Counted from the stretch's first letter, positions 36,855 through 46,900 are shown. The stretch is DNA of 64,000 nucleotides from Thermoactinomyces vulgaris (GCF_003688725.1 NZ_REFP01000009.1:248001-312000); one strand, 5' to 3'. The notes: a model not told the origin generated them from the sequence alone. Numbers and translations: made by a program.

Positions 36855-38164
36855 TCAAAATTGTCTCGCGGGAGGATTTAAAACGTCTCCACCGGGCCGG
36901 GATTGAAACGGAAGAACCGTTGTCAGCGGTGCAAGAGATCATTGACCTGGTCCGGAAAAAAGGCGATGAAGCCCTGCGTACCTTCACACTTCAGTTTGAC
37001 GGTGCCGACGTTCAAAAATGGGAAGTGAGTCCGGAAGAAATTGAAGAAGCCATGGAGCAGGCGGATCCGGAGTTGGTCCGGGTTTTGACCGAAGCGGCCG
37101 GACGCATCCGGAAGTTTCATGAACACCAACGGCAACAGTCGTGGTTTTTTACAGAGGAAGACGGAACCGTTTTGGGACAAAAAGTCATTCCTTTGGAAAA
37201 GGTCGGAGTTTACGTGCCGGGAGGAAAAGCAGCTTATCCCTCATCTGTGTTGATGAATGTGATTCCGGCCAAAACCGCCGGCGTCAACGAGGTGATCATG
37301 GTGACTCCCCCGCTTGAAAACGGGGAGGTGTATGTAACGACGCTGGTGGCGGCAAAAATTGCTGGTGCGGACCGCATCTTCCGGGTCGGAGGAGCTCAGG
37401 CGATTGCTGCCTTGGCCTATGGGACGGAAAGTATTCCCCGTGTGGACAAGATTGTGGGGCCCGGCAATGTCTATGTGGCGTTGGCGAAACGGGCGGTGTT
37501 CGGCCAAGTGGATATTGACAGCATCGCCGGTCCGAGTGAGATCGTGGCCCTTGCGGATGAATCGGCGGATCCGGTTTATGTGGCGGCCGATCTGCTTTCC
37601 CAGGCGGAACACGACCGGATGGCCTCCGCTGTGTGTATCACGCCTTCCCGCTTTTTGGCTGAACGCGTCGCGGAGGAAGTGGACAGACAATGCCGCCGGT
37701 TGCCGCGCCGCGAGATTGCGGAAGCATCCATCAAAAATTTCGGTGCCGTTTGTGTGGTGAAAGATATGGAAGAAGCGGTGTCAACCGCAAATCAGCTGGC
37801 GCCCGAACATCTGGAACTGATGGTTCGCGATCCTTGGCATTGGCTTGCCAAAATTAAACACGCGGGTGCCGTCTTCCTGGGTGAACACAGTCCGGAACCG
37901 TTGGGGGATTATTGGGCCGGGCCCAATCATGTGTTGCCGACCAGCGGAACGGCCCGCTTTTTTTCACCGCTGAGCGTGGATCAATTTGTGAAAAAGACCA
38001 GTGTCATTTCCTACAGTCCGGAGGCGCTTTACCGTGACGGGAACAAAGTGATGTACCTCGCGGAAGCGGAAGGACTGACGGCGCATGCCGAATCGGTCCG
38101 GGTACGGATGGCAAAGAAAAGGGAAGGTGAGGGAATTGGTGAAAACAGGGAAGCGGATGAGTAA
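36851..38164 (+). CDS. hisD: Histidinol dehydrogenase
   Basis: Zinc- and NAD-dependent four-electron oxidation of histidinol to histidine, the last two steps. The 437-residue protein has [12 protein letters not shown], the PROSITE-type region [19 protein letters not shown] and the zinc-ligand/catalytic blocks SQAEHD and APEHLEL. The GTG at 36851 overlaps hisG by 4 bp with AAGGAGGGG upstream. The extra C-terminal tail [16 protein letters not shown] runs into hisB's start. Confidence 0.96.
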   Translation: MIKIVSREDLKRLHRAGIETEEPLSAVQEIIDLVRKKGDEALRTFTLQFDGADVQKWEVSPEEIEEAMEQADPELVRVLTEAAGRIRKFHEHQRQQSWFFTEEDGTVLGQKVIPLEKVGVYVPGGKAAYPSSVLMNVIPAKTAGVNEVIMVTPPLENGEVYVTTLVAAKIAGADRIFRVGGAQAIAALAYGTESIPRVDKIVGPGNVYVALAKRAVFGQVDIDSIAGPSEIVALADESADPVYVAADLLSQAEHDRMASAVCITPSRFLAERVAEEVDRQCRRLPRREIAEASIKNFGAVCVVKDMEEAVSTANQLAPEHLELMVRDPWHWLAKIKHAGAVFLGEHSPEPLGDYWAGPNHVLPTSGTARFFSPLSVDQFVKKTSVISYSPEALYRDGNKVMYLAEAEGLTAHAESVRVRMAKKREGEGIGENREADE

Positions 38165-38735
38165 TATCTCCCGTCAAACCAGGGAAACCGAGATTTCTTT
38201 GGCATTGCAATTGGATGGGATGGGACAAACCAATTTGAAGACAGGCGTCCCGTTTTTGGAACACATGCTGGATCTGTTTGCAAAACACGGGAAATTTGAT
38301 TTGTTTGTCGAAGCTAAAGGAGATACCCATATTGATGATCATCATACCGTGGAAGACATCGCCATCTGTCTGGGACAGGCGTTGAGGGAAGCGCTCGGGG
38401 ACAAAAGGGGAATCCGCCGCTATGGCAATGCTTTTGTTCCGATGGATGAGGCGTTGGGCCAGGTGGTGGTCGATTTGTCCAACCGTCCCCATTTGGAATT
38501 CCGGGCGGAATTCCCGAGTGAGAAGGTGGGTCGTTTTGACACGGAGCTTGTCCATGAATTCTTTTGGAAATTGGCGCTTGAAGCGCGCATCACTTTGCAT
38601 GTGATCCTTCACTATGGCCAAAACACCCATCATATGATCGAGGCTTGTTTCAAAGCATTGGGGAGAGCATTGGATGATGCGGTGCAGATGGATCCCCGCG
38701 TACAGGGAATCCCTTCATCGAAAGGAGTCTTGTGA
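38157..38735 (+). CDS. hisB: Imidazoleglycerol-phosphate dehydratase
   Basis: Monofunctional dehydratase (192 residues) that makes imidazole-acetol phosphate. Manganese-ligand motifs HIDDHHTVED and HHMIEACFKA are present, with EHMLDLFAKHGKFDL. The ATG at 38157 fits the family's usual N-terminal length, but a GTG at 38139 has a better ribosome-binding site (AAGGTGAGGG) and cannot be excluded. Overlaps hisD by 8 bp. Confidence 0.95.
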   Translation: MSNISRQTRETEISLALQLDGMGQTNLKTGVPFLEHMLDLFAKHGKFDLFVEAKGDTHIDDHHTVEDIAICLGQALREALGDKRGIRRYGNAFVPMDEALGQVVVDLSNRPHLEFRAEFPSEKVGRFDTELVHEFFWKLALEARITLHVILHYGQNTHHMIEACFKALGRALDDAVQMDPRVQGIPSSKGVL

Positions 38736-39352
38736 TGATTGTCATTGTCGATTACGGAATGGGAAATTTGCATAGTGTGTCCAAAGCATTGGAACGGATG
38801 GGCTATGACAGTGTCATCGCGTCTGACCGGGAAACAATTCTTGAAGCGGATGCGATTATCCTGCCGGGAGTCGGTGCGTTCGGAAAGGCGATGTATGAAC
38901 TGACCCAAAGGGATCTGGCCGCGGTGATCAAGGAAGCGGCCCGCCGGAACAAACCGGTTTTGGGGATTTGTCTGGGAATGCAATTGTTGTTCACCAGCAG
39001 TGATGAACATGGCTATCATCAGGGATTAAATTTGCTGCCCGGCCACGTGGTCCGGTTTGAAGGGGAATACCGGATTCCGCATATGGGGTGGAATTGGCTG
39101 AGTTTTAAACATCCGCATCCGTTATTTAAGGGATTGGAAGAAGGACATGTTTATTTTGCCCATTCCTATCATATCCAAGCGGACAATCCCGAAGATGTGA
39201 TTGCCACCACCGATTACCATCAGACGGTGGCGGCGGTGGTCACCCGCGGAAACATTTACGGCATGCAATTCCATCCGGAAAAAAGCGGCAAGCTGGGACT
39301 TGCCTTGTTGGAACGGTTTGCCAAGCTCAGTGAAAAGGTGGGGACATCATGA
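38735..39352 (+). CDS. hisH: Imidazole glycerol phosphate synthase, glutaminase subunit
   Basis: The class I amidotransferase half of the HisHF complex (205 residues). The nucleophile Cys is in GICLGMQLLF near residue 81 and the catalytic His/Glu pair in QFHPEKSG near 186. AAAGGAG supports the ATG at 38735; a GTG at 38732 is possible. It overlaps hisB by one base. Confidence 0.95.
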   Translation: MIVIVDYGMGNLHSVSKALERMGYDSVIASDRETILEADAIILPGVGAFGKAMYELTQRDLAAVIKEAARRNKPVLGICLGMQLLFTSSDEHGYHQGLNLLPGHVVRFEGEYRIPHMGWNWLSFKHPHPLFKGLEEGHVYFAHSYHIQADNPEDVIATTDYHQTVAAVVTRGNIYGMQFHPEKSGKLGLALLERFAKLSEKVGTS

Positions 39353-40089
39353 GTTTTGTCATCTATCCGGCCATCGATCTAAGGGGCGGCAAGTGTGTCC
39401 GGCTCAAACAAGGGGATTACGGTCAGGAAACGGTGTACAGCGAAGATCCGCTGAACGTGGCACAAACGTTTATCGAACAGGGAGCGGAATGGCTCCATAT
39501 CGTGGATTTGGATGCGGCGCGTTCTGGAGGGATGGAAAATGCCTCCATCATTCAAAAGATTGTTGAATTCTCTCCGGTTCCGGTTCAAATCGGCGGGGGC
39601 GTCCGAAATATGGAGCGGTTGGAGCGGCTTTTAAAATGGGGTGTCCGCCGGGTGGTCATCGGTTCCGCAGCCATTGATGATCCGGCGTTTGTGAAAGAGG
39701 CATTGAAGCTTTATTCCGCGCATATCGCCATCGGTCTGGATGCCAGGGACGGATTTGTCGCCACCCATGGCTGGCTGAAGACATCCCGGGTGAAAGCGGG
39801 GGAATTGGCACAACAAATGAGTGACTGGGGTGCGGAAACGTTTATCTTTACAGACATCTCCAGAGACGGAATGCTGACTGGTCCGAATATCGGGGCCGTG
39901 CGGGACCTGGCGGGTGTATGCGGGAAAACGGTGATCGCGTCCGGGGGTGTTCATCGGGTGGCAGATCTGAAACAGTTGGCTTCTTATCAACATGAAGGCG
40001 TGAAAGGAGCCATTGTCGGAAAAGCGTTGTACACCGGAGCCATCGACTTTCCGTCAGCCATCCGTGCGACAAAGGAGGCGAATTTATGA
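39349..40089 (+). CDS. hisA: ProFAR isomerase
   Basis: A TIM-barrel isomerase (246 residues) converting ProFAR to PRFAR. The catalytic Asp is in [14 protein letters not shown] and a second Asp in IGLDARDG; phosphate-binding segments IGGGVRN and VIASGGVH are present. ATGA overlap with hisH. Confidence 0.95.
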   Translation: MSFVIYPAIDLRGGKCVRLKQGDYGQETVYSEDPLNVAQTFIEQGAEWLHIVDLDAARSGGMENASIIQKIVEFSPVPVQIGGGVRNMERLERLLKWGVRRVVIGSAAIDDPAFVKEALKLYSAHIAIGLDARDGFVATHGWLKTSRVKAGELAQQMSDWGAETFIFTDISRDGMLTGPNIGAVRDLAGVCGKTVIASGGVHRVADLKQLASYQHEGVKGAIVGKALYTGAIDFPSAIRATKEANL

Positions 40090-40844
40090 TAACCAAACGC
40101 ATCATTCCTTGTTTAGATGTCAAAGACGGCCGTGTAGTCAAAGGGGTTTCTTTTGTTGATTTAAAGGATGCGGGCGATCCGGTGGAGCTGGCGGCTTATT
40201 ATGACCGGAACCAGGCGGATGAACTCGTTTTTTTGGATATTTCCGCTTCCCACGAAGGGAGGAAAATCATGCTGGATGTGGTGAGAAGAGCCGCGGAGCA
40301 GCTGAGCATCCCTTTCACCGTGGGTGGGGGAATCCGTACGGAGGAAGACATGTATGACATTTTGCGGTCGGGAGCGGACAAAGTGTCGGTCAATACATCT
40401 GCTGTTTTGAATCCCGGATTGATTGAAGCAGGCGCCAAACGGTTTGGCCACCAATGCATCGTGATTGCCATTGATGCCAAGTATGACCCGGATGAAAAAG
40501 ACTGGTTTGTTTATACACACGGCGGACGGAAACGAACGGACAAGCGGGCCGTGGACTGGGCCGTGGAAGCCGTTGGCAGAGGGGCCGGGGAGATTTTATT
40601 AACCAGTATGGACCGGGACGGGCACAAGAACGGTTATGATCTGCCACTGACCCGGCAAATTGCCCAAAAAGCGGGCGTTCCGGTGATTGCTTCCGGCGGG
40701 GCCGGCAAGGTGGAACATTTTGTGGAAGTGTTTCTGGAAACCGAAGCGGATGCGGCGTTGGCGGCTTCCATTTTTCATTTTCAAGAAGTCGGGATCGATC
40801 AAGTGAAAAAGGCTTTAAAAGAAAACGGGGTGAATGTGCGTTGA
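40086..40844 (+). CDS. hisF: Imidazole glycerol phosphate synthase, cyclase subunit
   Basis: A TIM-barrel cyclase (252 residues) that uses ammonia from HisH to form imidazole glycerol phosphate and AICAR. Catalytic Asp11 lies in [15 protein letters not shown] and Asp130 in IAIDAKYD; phosphate-binding GGGIRT and VIASGGAG are present. ATGA overlap with hisA; AAAGGAGG site. Confidence 0.96.
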   Translation: MITKRIIPCLDVKDGRVVKGVSFVDLKDAGDPVELAAYYDRNQADELVFLDISASHEGRKIMLDVVRRAAEQLSIPFTVGGGIRTEEDMYDILRSGADKVSVNTSAVLNPGLIEAGAKRFGHQCIVIAIDAKYDPDEKDWFVYTHGGRKRTDKRAVDWAVEAVGRGAGEILLTSMDRDGHKNGYDLPLTRQIAQKAGVPVIASGGAGKVEHFVEVFLETEADAALAASIFHFQEVGIDQVKKALKENGVNVR

Positions 40845-41452
40845 TCCATCCGGATGATATTCAATTTGACGAAAAAGGGCTGGTGCCGGCAATACTGCAG
40901 GATGCGGCCAGCAAAGAAGTTTTGACCTTGGCTTATATGAACCGCGAAGCATTGGCATTGACGCTGAAGACAAAGGAAGCCTGGTTTTACAGCCGTTCCC
41001 GCAATCAACTTTGGCATAAAGGGGAAACTTCCGGAAATGTGCAGAAAGTGGTGTCCGTTCAGACGGACTGCGACCGGGATGCGATTTTGGTGAAGGTGCT
41101 TCCCGAGGGGCCGGCTTGCCACCAAGGAACCTACTCTTGTTTTAAGGAGCAACCGGAAGATACCGCCGGCCGCTTTCAGATGATCAATAAGTTGGAATCG
41201 GTGATTGCCAAAAAAGAAGCAGAACGGCCCGAAGGCTCTTATACGGCTTATTTGTTTGACAAAGGATTGGACAAGATCTTGAAAAAAGTCGGTGAAGAAG
41301 CTTCCGAGGTGATCATTGCCGCCAAAAACCGCAGCGCCGAAGAGCTGAGCAATGAAACGGCGGATCTCCTTTATCACTTGTTTGTTTTGCTGCGGGAACA
41401 AAAATTGCCTCTGGATGAGGTGCTCCGTGTATTAAAAGATCGGAATCAATAG
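40841..41452 (+). CDS. hisI: Bifunctional phosphoribosyl-AMP cyclohydrolase / phosphoribosyl-ATP pyrophosphatase
   Basis: HisIE fusion of 203 residues carrying out steps 2 and 3. The N-terminal cyclohydrolase (about 1-110) has [16 protein letters not shown], a QTDCDRDA metal site and HQGTYSC. The C-terminal pyrophosphohydrolase (about 115-200) has [16 protein letters not shown] and ETADLLYH. It starts at TTG 40841, which overlaps the hisF stop, and ends the operon at a terminator. Confidence 0.95.
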   Translation: MIHPDDIQFDEKGLVPAILQDAASKEVLTLAYMNREALALTLKTKEAWFYSRSRNQLWHKGETSGNVQKVVSVQTDCDRDAILVKVLPEGPACHQGTYSCFKEQPEDTAGRFQMINKLESVIAKKEAERPEGSYTAYLFDKGLDKILKKVGEEASEVIIAAKNRSAEELSNETADLLYHLFVLLREQKLPLDEVLRVLKDRNQ

Positions 41453-41471
41453 CAAATCTTTAAAAATACAG

Positions 41472-41500
41472 ACAAGGGATCATGTGTTCCCTTGTTTTTT
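41472..41500 (+). terminator. Terminator of the his operon
   Basis: ACAAGGGA (41472-41479) pairs with TCCCTTGT (41488-41495), followed by T-run. Confidence 0.88.
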
Positions 41501-41843
41501 ATTTTGTTTGAGACTCTCCATATATTGATGTTTTGTTGTAATATTTAAATGGATCCATGTTAAAAAGATGGCTGTTAAAATTTGTTGGATCCTTTTAGAA
41601 ATATTATCCATTTTTTTGCCAGGATTCTTGGTGATCCCCTTGTGTTTGCGCTATAATTGAATAAAATAATGAAACAACTTCATTCATGGCTTTCTTGTTC
41701 GGGTTTTGAAATTTATTTCTGTATTTGCATCATTTTATGTCAAATCGTTGACAATTACCCTGAGAATGTTACGAATTTGGTATACTACCAAAAAACCACA
41801 CACCAGCCTGGCGAAAACATTGTGCTGGGTGGAGGGGAAATTC
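41501..41843 (+). other. Leader/intergenic region before the TPR gene
   Basis: This AT-rich stretch of over 340 bp contains the candidate promoter at 41628-41657 and a second -10-like TATACT at 41781, but no convincing gene. The in-frame upstream extension of the TPR gene (from 41706) lacks a ribosome-binding site and has non-coding composition. I see no riboswitch fold. Confidence 0.5.
41628..41657 (+). promoter_or_regulatory. Candidate sigma-A promoter of the yvcD-like gene
   Basis: TTGGTG (41628-41633), 18 bp and a perfect TATAAT (41652-41657). Confidence 0.5.
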
Positions 41844-43520
41844 ATGAGAAAATCACAGGCCGGAGCAGACCGCCAAAAAAATAAAAAAATCATCCGTTTG
41901 CGGATGGATGCCGGCTTTTTCTTTGAACGGGCCTTATATTACCTTGACCGCCACCGTTACGACAAAGCGGTCAAATATTTTCGTTTGGCGACGGAAAAGG
42001 AACCGGGAAATCCGGTGAATCACTGCAACCTGGCCGGCATTCTTTCGGAACTGGGGCGCTTTCAAGAGTCCAATCAAGTGCTGATGTCCGTTTTGGAAGA
42101 AGTGGATCCTGATTTATATGAATGCTGGTTTTATATGGCGAATAACGCGGCCAACATGGGCGATTTGGAACGGGCCGAAGAATATTTGTTGCAATATTTG
42201 AGCCGGGATCCTTACGGAGACTTTGCAGAAGAAGCAGAAGAAATGCTTTACATGATTGCCCAGGAGCTCGGACGTCCCCCAAAAGAATGGAAGCCGGTGA
42301 ACCAGCCCGGCTATATTGAGGATCATGAAAGAGCACGCAGTTATTTGGAAGAAGGGAAGTTTCTCCAGGCCATACAACTGCTCGAAGAAATTTCCGAGGC
42401 GCATCCGGAGTTTTTGGCGGCGAAAAACAATCTGGCATTGGCTTATTATTACACGGGGGACTTGGAAAAGGCGACGGGATTGATCGAACATGTGCTGAAG
42501 ATCGACCCCAATAATCTGCATGCATTGTGCAATCTGGCGGTTTTGTCCCGGAATCTCGGTGACGAAAAAAAGGAACGGGCCATTCTTGATATGTTGAAAA
42601 AACTGGTTCCGTTTCATCAGGAAAATACTTATAAATTGGCAACCACGCTGGGGATTTTGGGAGAACATGAAGTGGCGTACGCATTATTTTCCCGCCTTTT
42701 GAAAGTCGACGGAATTCAGGAACCCGGGTTTTACCATTACACGGCGGTTGCGGCTTGGAACTGCGGCCGCTTTGAAAGAGCCCGGCAATATTGGAAAAAG
42801 GCAATGAATCTCGAAGGCAGGGAAGCGATCGCGGCTTTCTATTACAAACATATGGACCAATGGGTGGAGTTGGATCAACCGCCGAAGCTCCCTTATCATT
42901 ACCAGCTTCCGTTTGAAGAGCAATTAAACCGGATGGAACTGTTCGGCCCCAACGAGGAGATTGTCAAGCAATTACAGAGCAATCTGCTTTTGCGCTCTGC
43001 TTTTTTCTGGGCTTTGAGCCGGGGCGATCATCAAACGAAAAGGCAAGTCATCAAGTTTTTGACTTGGTTTTCGGATGATGAAGTGAAACAATTGTTGGAG
43101 CAGTTTGTGTCACAACCGGAAGAAGACGAGGAATTGAAACAGTTGGCGCAAATGGTGCTTCGCGAATTGAGCCGCACGGAAAGCGGGGAACCGGAAGATC
43201 CTCTTCCTTCGGTCATTGAAGTGAATCATAAGTGGAAAAAAGTGTTGGAATGCTGTCTGGAGCATGTTCAGGAAACATCCACCGCCCACCTCTGTAAGGA
43301 GATCGAACGGCTGTGGTTCGAATGGGCTGCAAGAAACCGTGACTTTTCGGTGGTTCGAAAAGTGGAGGGATGGGCGGCGGCTCTGGAATATTTGACGGCA
43401 AAATATCATGGGGTGGCCGTGACTCAGCGAGAACTGGCCAAAAAATACGAAGTATCCATGTCAACGGTATCCCGGCTTGCCAAACAGTTGGAAACCATCG
43501 CCAAAGAATGTTTTTCCTGA
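41844..43520 (+). CDS. yvcD: YvcD-like tetratricopeptide-repeat protein with C-terminal helix-turn-helix
   Basis: A 558-residue, soluble protein. TPR units are visible from about residue 15 (FFERALYYLDRHRYDKAVKY, then NPVNHCNLAGILSELGRFQE and NNLALAYYYTGDLEKATG). The last 40 residues contain a helix-turn-helix (VTQRELAKKYEVSMSTVSRL), suggesting DNA binding or a regulator-like role, which the B. subtilis YvcD description does not emphasise. Position between hisI and the rapZ cluster matches yvcD. The ATG at 41844 follows GGAGGGG. Confidence 0.85.
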   Translation: MRKSQAGADRQKNKKIIRLRMDAGFFFERALYYLDRHRYDKAVKYFRLATEKEPGNPVNHCNLAGILSELGRFQESNQVLMSVLEEVDPDLYECWFYMANNAANMGDLERAEEYLLQYLSRDPYGDFAEEAEEMLYMIAQELGRPPKEWKPVNQPGYIEDHERARSYLEEGKFLQAIQLLEEISEAHPEFLAAKNNLALAYYYTGDLEKATGLIEHVLKIDPNNLHALCNLAVLSRNLGDEKKERAILDMLKKLVPFHQENTYKLATTLGILGEHEVAYALFSRLLKVDGIQEPGFYHYTAVAAWNCGRFERARQYWKKAMNLEGREAIAAFYYKHMDQWVELDQPPKLPYHYQLPFEEQLNRMELFGPNEEIVKQLQSNLLLRSAFFWALSRGDHQTKRQVIKFLTWFSDDEVKQLLEQFVSQPEEDEELKQLAQMVLRELSRTESGEPEDPLPSVIEVNHKWKKVLECCLEHVQETSTAHLCKEIERLWFEWAARNRDFSVVRKVEGWAAALEYLTAKYHGVAVTQRELAKKYEVSMSTVSRLAKQLETIAKECFS

Positions 43521-43539
43521 GGAAAGGGGAGGGATCGTT

Positions 43540-43851
43540 GTGAAAAAAGTGGACAAAGGAAACTTTCACGACTTTATTGCAGAAGGGGATAAAGTGGTCG
43601 AATTCAGTGCAAAGTGGTGTATTGATTGCAAACGGATCGCGCCTGATCTGCCTGAGATCACCGATCGCTTTTCCGGGCGGTTTGAATTTGCAGAGCTGGA
43701 TGTGGATGAATCCAAGGAAATTGCCGATGAATACAATGTAAAAGGAATCCCGACCTTTATCGTTTATCGTGACGGAAAAGAAGTCGACCGGTTGCCGAGT
43801 CGCCATGCAAAGACAAAAGAACAAATCGAAAGCTTTTTGAGCCAGGTGTAA
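43540..43851 (+). CDS. Thioredoxin-like protein with WCIDC active site
   Basis: A 103-residue cytosolic thioredoxin-fold protein. The active site reads KWCIDCK near residue 27 rather than the canonical WCGPC, and the cis-Pro is kept in VKGIPTFIVYRDG. It is likely a disulfide reductase or disulfide-sensing protein. In B. subtilis this position is held by trxB (thioredoxin reductase), so the neighbourhood retains a redox theme but a different gene. The GTG at 43540 is preceded by GGGGAGGG. Confidence 0.88.
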   Translation: MKKVDKGNFHDFIAEGDKVVEFSAKWCIDCKRIAPDLPEITDRFSGRFEFAELDVDESKEIADEYNVKGIPTFIVYRDGKEVDRLPSRHAKTKEQIESFLSQV

Positions 43852-43865
43852 AGGCTTTGAATCCG

Positions 43866-43891
43866 AAACCGCCGGTGTTTGCCGGCGGTTT
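43866..43891 (+). terminator. Terminator-like hairpin after the thioredoxin gene
   Basis: AAACCGCCGG (43866-43875) pairs with CCGGCGGTTT (43882-43891). The T-run is short. Confidence 0.7.
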
Positions 43892-44005
43892 AGTTCTACA
43901 TTGATGACATAAATTAATCATGATATTATAAAATGAATCAAAATATAGCTATTAAAACATTTTGAAAAAAGATTTAATCCAGCCGGAACGATGAGGGGTG
44001 TGGAC

Positions 44006-44962
44006 GTGAAGCAGTATTTCGTCGGAATCGATCTGGGTGGAACCAATATGAAAATCGGATTGGTTCATCAGAACGGAAATGTGATCAAAGACATAGAAAA
44101 ACCTACACTAAAAGAAGAAGGTCCGGACGGCGTGATTCGCCGGATGGTACGCCATACACAGGACTTGGCCAAAGAGGCCCGGGTGCCGTGGGAGGAAATC
44201 GGGGGAGTGGGTGTGGGATTGCCCGGCTTTCTCGATATTCCCGGCGGTGTTGTCAAGTATTTGACCAATCTGGGTTGGCGGGATGTCCCGATTCGTGATC
44301 AGCTGGAGTCGGCGTTTGAAGTACCTGTGAAGATTGATAATGATGCCAATGTTGCCGCGCTCGGAGAAGTATGGACCGGTGCCGGTGCCGGTGAGCAAAA
44401 TGTGGTGTTGATCACACTCGGAACCGGTGTGGGCGGAGGCATTATTGCCGGCGGCAAACTTTTACACGGTGCCCGGGGCATTGCCGGGGAGATCGGGCAT
44501 ATTCCGATTGATCCGGACGGGGTGTTGTGTAACTGTGGACGAACCGGATGTTTGGAAACGATCGCATCGGCGACCGGAATGGTGCGGCTGGTTCGTGAAG
44601 CGGTGGAGGCAGGGGAAGAATCTTCGCTGGTACTTCCGGTTCAAAACGGAACGTTGTCAACCAAAGAAATTTTCGCCGAAGCGGAAAAAGGAGATTTCCT
44701 GGCCAAAAGAACAGTGGAAAGGGCCGTTGATGCGCTTGCCCGGGCGATGGCCATTCTTTCGGTCGTGGTAAATCCTTCGCTGTTCATTATAGGAGGCGGT
44801 GTTTCCAAGGCGGGGGATGCTTTGCTGAAGCCCTTGGAAAACCACTACCGGAAGCAGGTGCAACAAAATGCCGGCCAAGGTGTCCGGATCGAGTTGGCAC
44901 GGTTGGGTAACCAAGCCGGATTCATCGGGGCTGCGGGTCTTTTAGCAAGGACGGGAAAATAA
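44006..44962 (+). CDS. glcK: ROK-family glucokinase
   Basis: Phosphorylates intracellular glucose to glucose-6-phosphate, feeding glycolysis encoded further right. The 318-residue protein has the phosphate loop GIDLGGTNMKIGL (residues 7-19), substrate motif GLPGFLDIPG, the ROK zinc motif CNCGRTGCLE near residue 174 and the GEIGHIP block. The GTG at 44006 follows GAGGGG. Substrate specificity for glucose is from family and synteny. Confidence 0.92.
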   Translation: MKQYFVGIDLGGTNMKIGLVHQNGNVIKDIEKPTLKEEGPDGVIRRMVRHTQDLAKEARVPWEEIGGVGVGLPGFLDIPGGVVKYLTNLGWRDVPIRDQLESAFEVPVKIDNDANVAALGEVWTGAGAGEQNVVLITLGTGVGGGIIAGGKLLHGARGIAGEIGHIPIDPDGVLCNCGRTGCLETIASATGMVRLVREAVEAGEESSLVLPVQNGTLSTKEIFAEAEKGDFLAKRTVERAVDALARAMAILSVVVNPSLFIIGGGVSKAGDALLKPLENHYRKQVQQNAGQGVRIELARLGNQAGFIGAAGLLARTGK

Positions 44963-44969
44963 TGTATAA
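44941..44969 (+). promoter_or_regulatory. Candidate promoter of the rapZ-yvcK-whiA operon
   Basis: TTAGCA (44941-44946), 17 bp and a perfect TATAAT (44964-44969), overlapping the end of glcK. Confidence 0.6.
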
Positions 44970-45002
44970 TAAGAGGAAATGGTTGCCTCAGAGGTGATGG
45001 CC

Positions 45003-45878
45003 GTGGAACAAAAACAAGAAGTGAATATGGTTGTCATCACCGGTATGTCCGGAGCTGGAAAGTCCGTAGCGATGCAAAGCTTGGAAGATCAAGGCTACTT
45101 TTGCATAGACAATTTGCCCCCGATCTTGCTGCCCAAATTTGCAGAGCTTCTGAAAGAATCAAAGAGCAAATACCATAAAGTGGCCGTGGTGATTGACTTA
45201 AGAGGCCGGGAGTTTTTTTCTTCTTTGCTTGATTCACTGGATCTGTTGGTTAAAAATCACGGGATTCACCCGCGGATTATCTTTTTAGATGCTGATGACA
45301 ACACACTGGTTCGAAGGTTTAAGGAGACGAGGCGTCGCCATCCGCTTTATCCCGGCAGCACGCCGTTGGATGCCATTTTAAAAGAGCGCAGGTTGTTGGA
45401 AGAGATCAAAGGCCGTGCACACTATCTCATCGACACGAGCGATTTGAAGCCTTCCGATCTGAAGGAGAAAATCGCCGTCATGATTTCGGAGAAAGATTCG
45501 GCCAAAATGATGGTGACCTTTGTATCCTTTGGATTTAAACATGGCATCCCCATCGATGCCGATCTTATTTTCGATGTGCGCTTTTTGCCAAATCCCCATT
45601 ATGTTGACTCCCTTCGTCCGCAAACCGGACGGGACCCCGAAGTGGCCGAATACGTCATGAAATGGACGGAAACCAAACAGTTTTTGGAGAAGTTGACCAC
45701 TTTGTTGGAGTTTTTGATCCCCCGGTATGCACGGGAAGGAAAGTCGCAACTGGTGATCGGAATCGGATGCACGGGAGGAAAACATCGTTCCGTGGCCATT
45801 GCAGAGTATTTGTATCAGACTTTCAATAAACAGGAGCATTGTCGAATCGCACATCGAGACATGAAGAAAGGCGGATAG
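45003..45878 (+). CDS. rapZ: RNase adapter / nucleotide-binding protein RapZ (YvcJ)
   Basis: A 291-residue NTP-binding protein. It has an N-terminal P-loop GMSGAGKS, the NLPPILLPK block, and a conserved C-terminal domain with GIGCTGGKHRSVAIAEYL that in E. coli RapZ binds RNA and in B. subtilis YvcJ is linked to competence and small-molecule signalling. The GTG at 45003 follows AGAGGTG. It starts an operon with yvcK, whiA and the HPr-like gene, the same order as in B. subtilis. Confidence 0.95.
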   Translation: MEQKQEVNMVVITGMSGAGKSVAMQSLEDQGYFCIDNLPPILLPKFAELLKESKSKYHKVAVVIDLRGREFFSSLLDSLDLLVKNHGIHPRIIFLDADDNTLVRRFKETRRRHPLYPGSTPLDAILKERRLLEEIKGRAHYLIDTSDLKPSDLKEKIAVMISEKDSAKMMVTFVSFGFKHGIPIDADLIFDVRFLPNPHYVDSLRPQTGRDPEVAEYVMKWTETKQFLEKLTTLLEFLIPRYAREGKSQLVIGIGCTGGKHRSVAIAEYLYQTFNKQEHCRIAHRDMKKGG

Positions 45879-45880
45879 CA

Positions 45881-46885
45881 TTGTCGGCAAAGAAGAACCT
45901 GAATTCGAATGTATTTAGGCGTCCGCGTGTGGTTTGCATTGGTGGCGGTACAGGATTGTCCGTTATTTTACGTGGTTTGAAAAAGTTGCCCATTGAGATC
46001 ACGGCCATTGTGACCGTAGCAGACGACGGAGGCAGCTCGGGGCGGCTGCGCAATGATTTACGGATGCCTCCCCCCGGCGATATCCGAAATGTTTTGATTG
46101 CGCTTGCAGATACGGAACCTCTTTTGGAAAGTGTTTTGCAATACCGGTTCAAAAACGGGGATGGTTTGGCAGGGCACACATTGGGGAATTTAATGATCGC
46201 CGCGATGAAAGAAATCACAGGGGATTTCACGCAAGCGGTCAAAGAAATGAGCCGTGTTCTTGCGGTGCGCGGACGGGTTCTCCCTGCCAGTGAGCAGGAT
46301 GTTGTGTTGATGGCGGAAATGAAGGACGGAAGCATTGTCGAGGGAGAGTCACAAATTCCGCAAACCGGAAAGCCGATTCGCCGTGTTTTTTTAAACCCGC
46401 CGGATCCGCATCCCCTTCCCGAGGCGTTGGAAGCCATCGAGGCGGCGGATGGCATCGTGGTCGGGCCGGGGAGTTTGTACACCAGCATTCTTCCCAACCT
46501 GTTGGTCAAAGACATGAGCCGGATGATTCGCAAGTCCGATGCCTGCAAGATTTATGTTTGCAATGTCATGACGCAACCCGGGGAGACCGACGGGTTTTCT
46601 GCCAGTGACCACATTCAAGCCATTTATGATCACGTTGGTGAACGCTTGTTTGATGTGGCCATCATCAATAATGAGGTCCCACCGCTTGCCATCCAACAGC
46701 AATATGCCGAACGGGGCCAAAAGATGGTTTTGCCGGACATGAAAGAGATTCACCGTCTCGGTTGCCATGTCGTTGCCGATAACTTGCTGTTGTATCAGTC
46801 TGTATTGCGCCATGACGCCGAACGGATCAGCGGACACATTTTCCGCTTGATACATGAGCGCATGAAAAAGCGGCAAAGTGGTTAA
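45881..46885 (+). CDS. yvcK: YvcK family gluconeogenesis factor
   Basis: A 334-residue protein of the YvcK/CofD-like fold, binding UDP-sugars and needed for morphology on gluconeogenic carbon. The N-terminal IGGGTGLSVILRGLKK and ADDGGSSGRLR with PPPGDIRN are conserved. I chose the TTG at 45881 because AAAGGCGG is at good distance; an upstream ATG overlaps rapZ by 40 bp without a ribosome-binding site. Confidence 0.95.
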   Translation: MSAKKNLNSNVFRRPRVVCIGGGTGLSVILRGLKKLPIEITAIVTVADDGGSSGRLRNDLRMPPPGDIRNVLIALADTEPLLESVLQYRFKNGDGLAGHTLGNLMIAAMKEITGDFTQAVKEMSRVLAVRGRVLPASEQDVVLMAEMKDGSIVEGESQIPQTGKPIRRVFLNPPDPHPLPEALEAIEAADGIVVGPGSLYTSILPNLLVKDMSRMIRKSDACKIYVCNVMTQPGETDGFSASDHIQAIYDHVGERLFDVAIINNEVPPLAIQQQYAERGQKMVLPDMKEIHRLGCHVVADNLLLYQSVLRHDAERISGHIFRLIHERMKKRQSG

Positions 46886-46900
46886 AAGAAGGGATGTTCT

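Noticed and set aside
41657-41884. 75-codon ORF in the leader of the TPR gene
   Set aside because: No ribosome-binding site, overlaps the real start at 41844 in another frame, and amino-acid composition is not protein-like.
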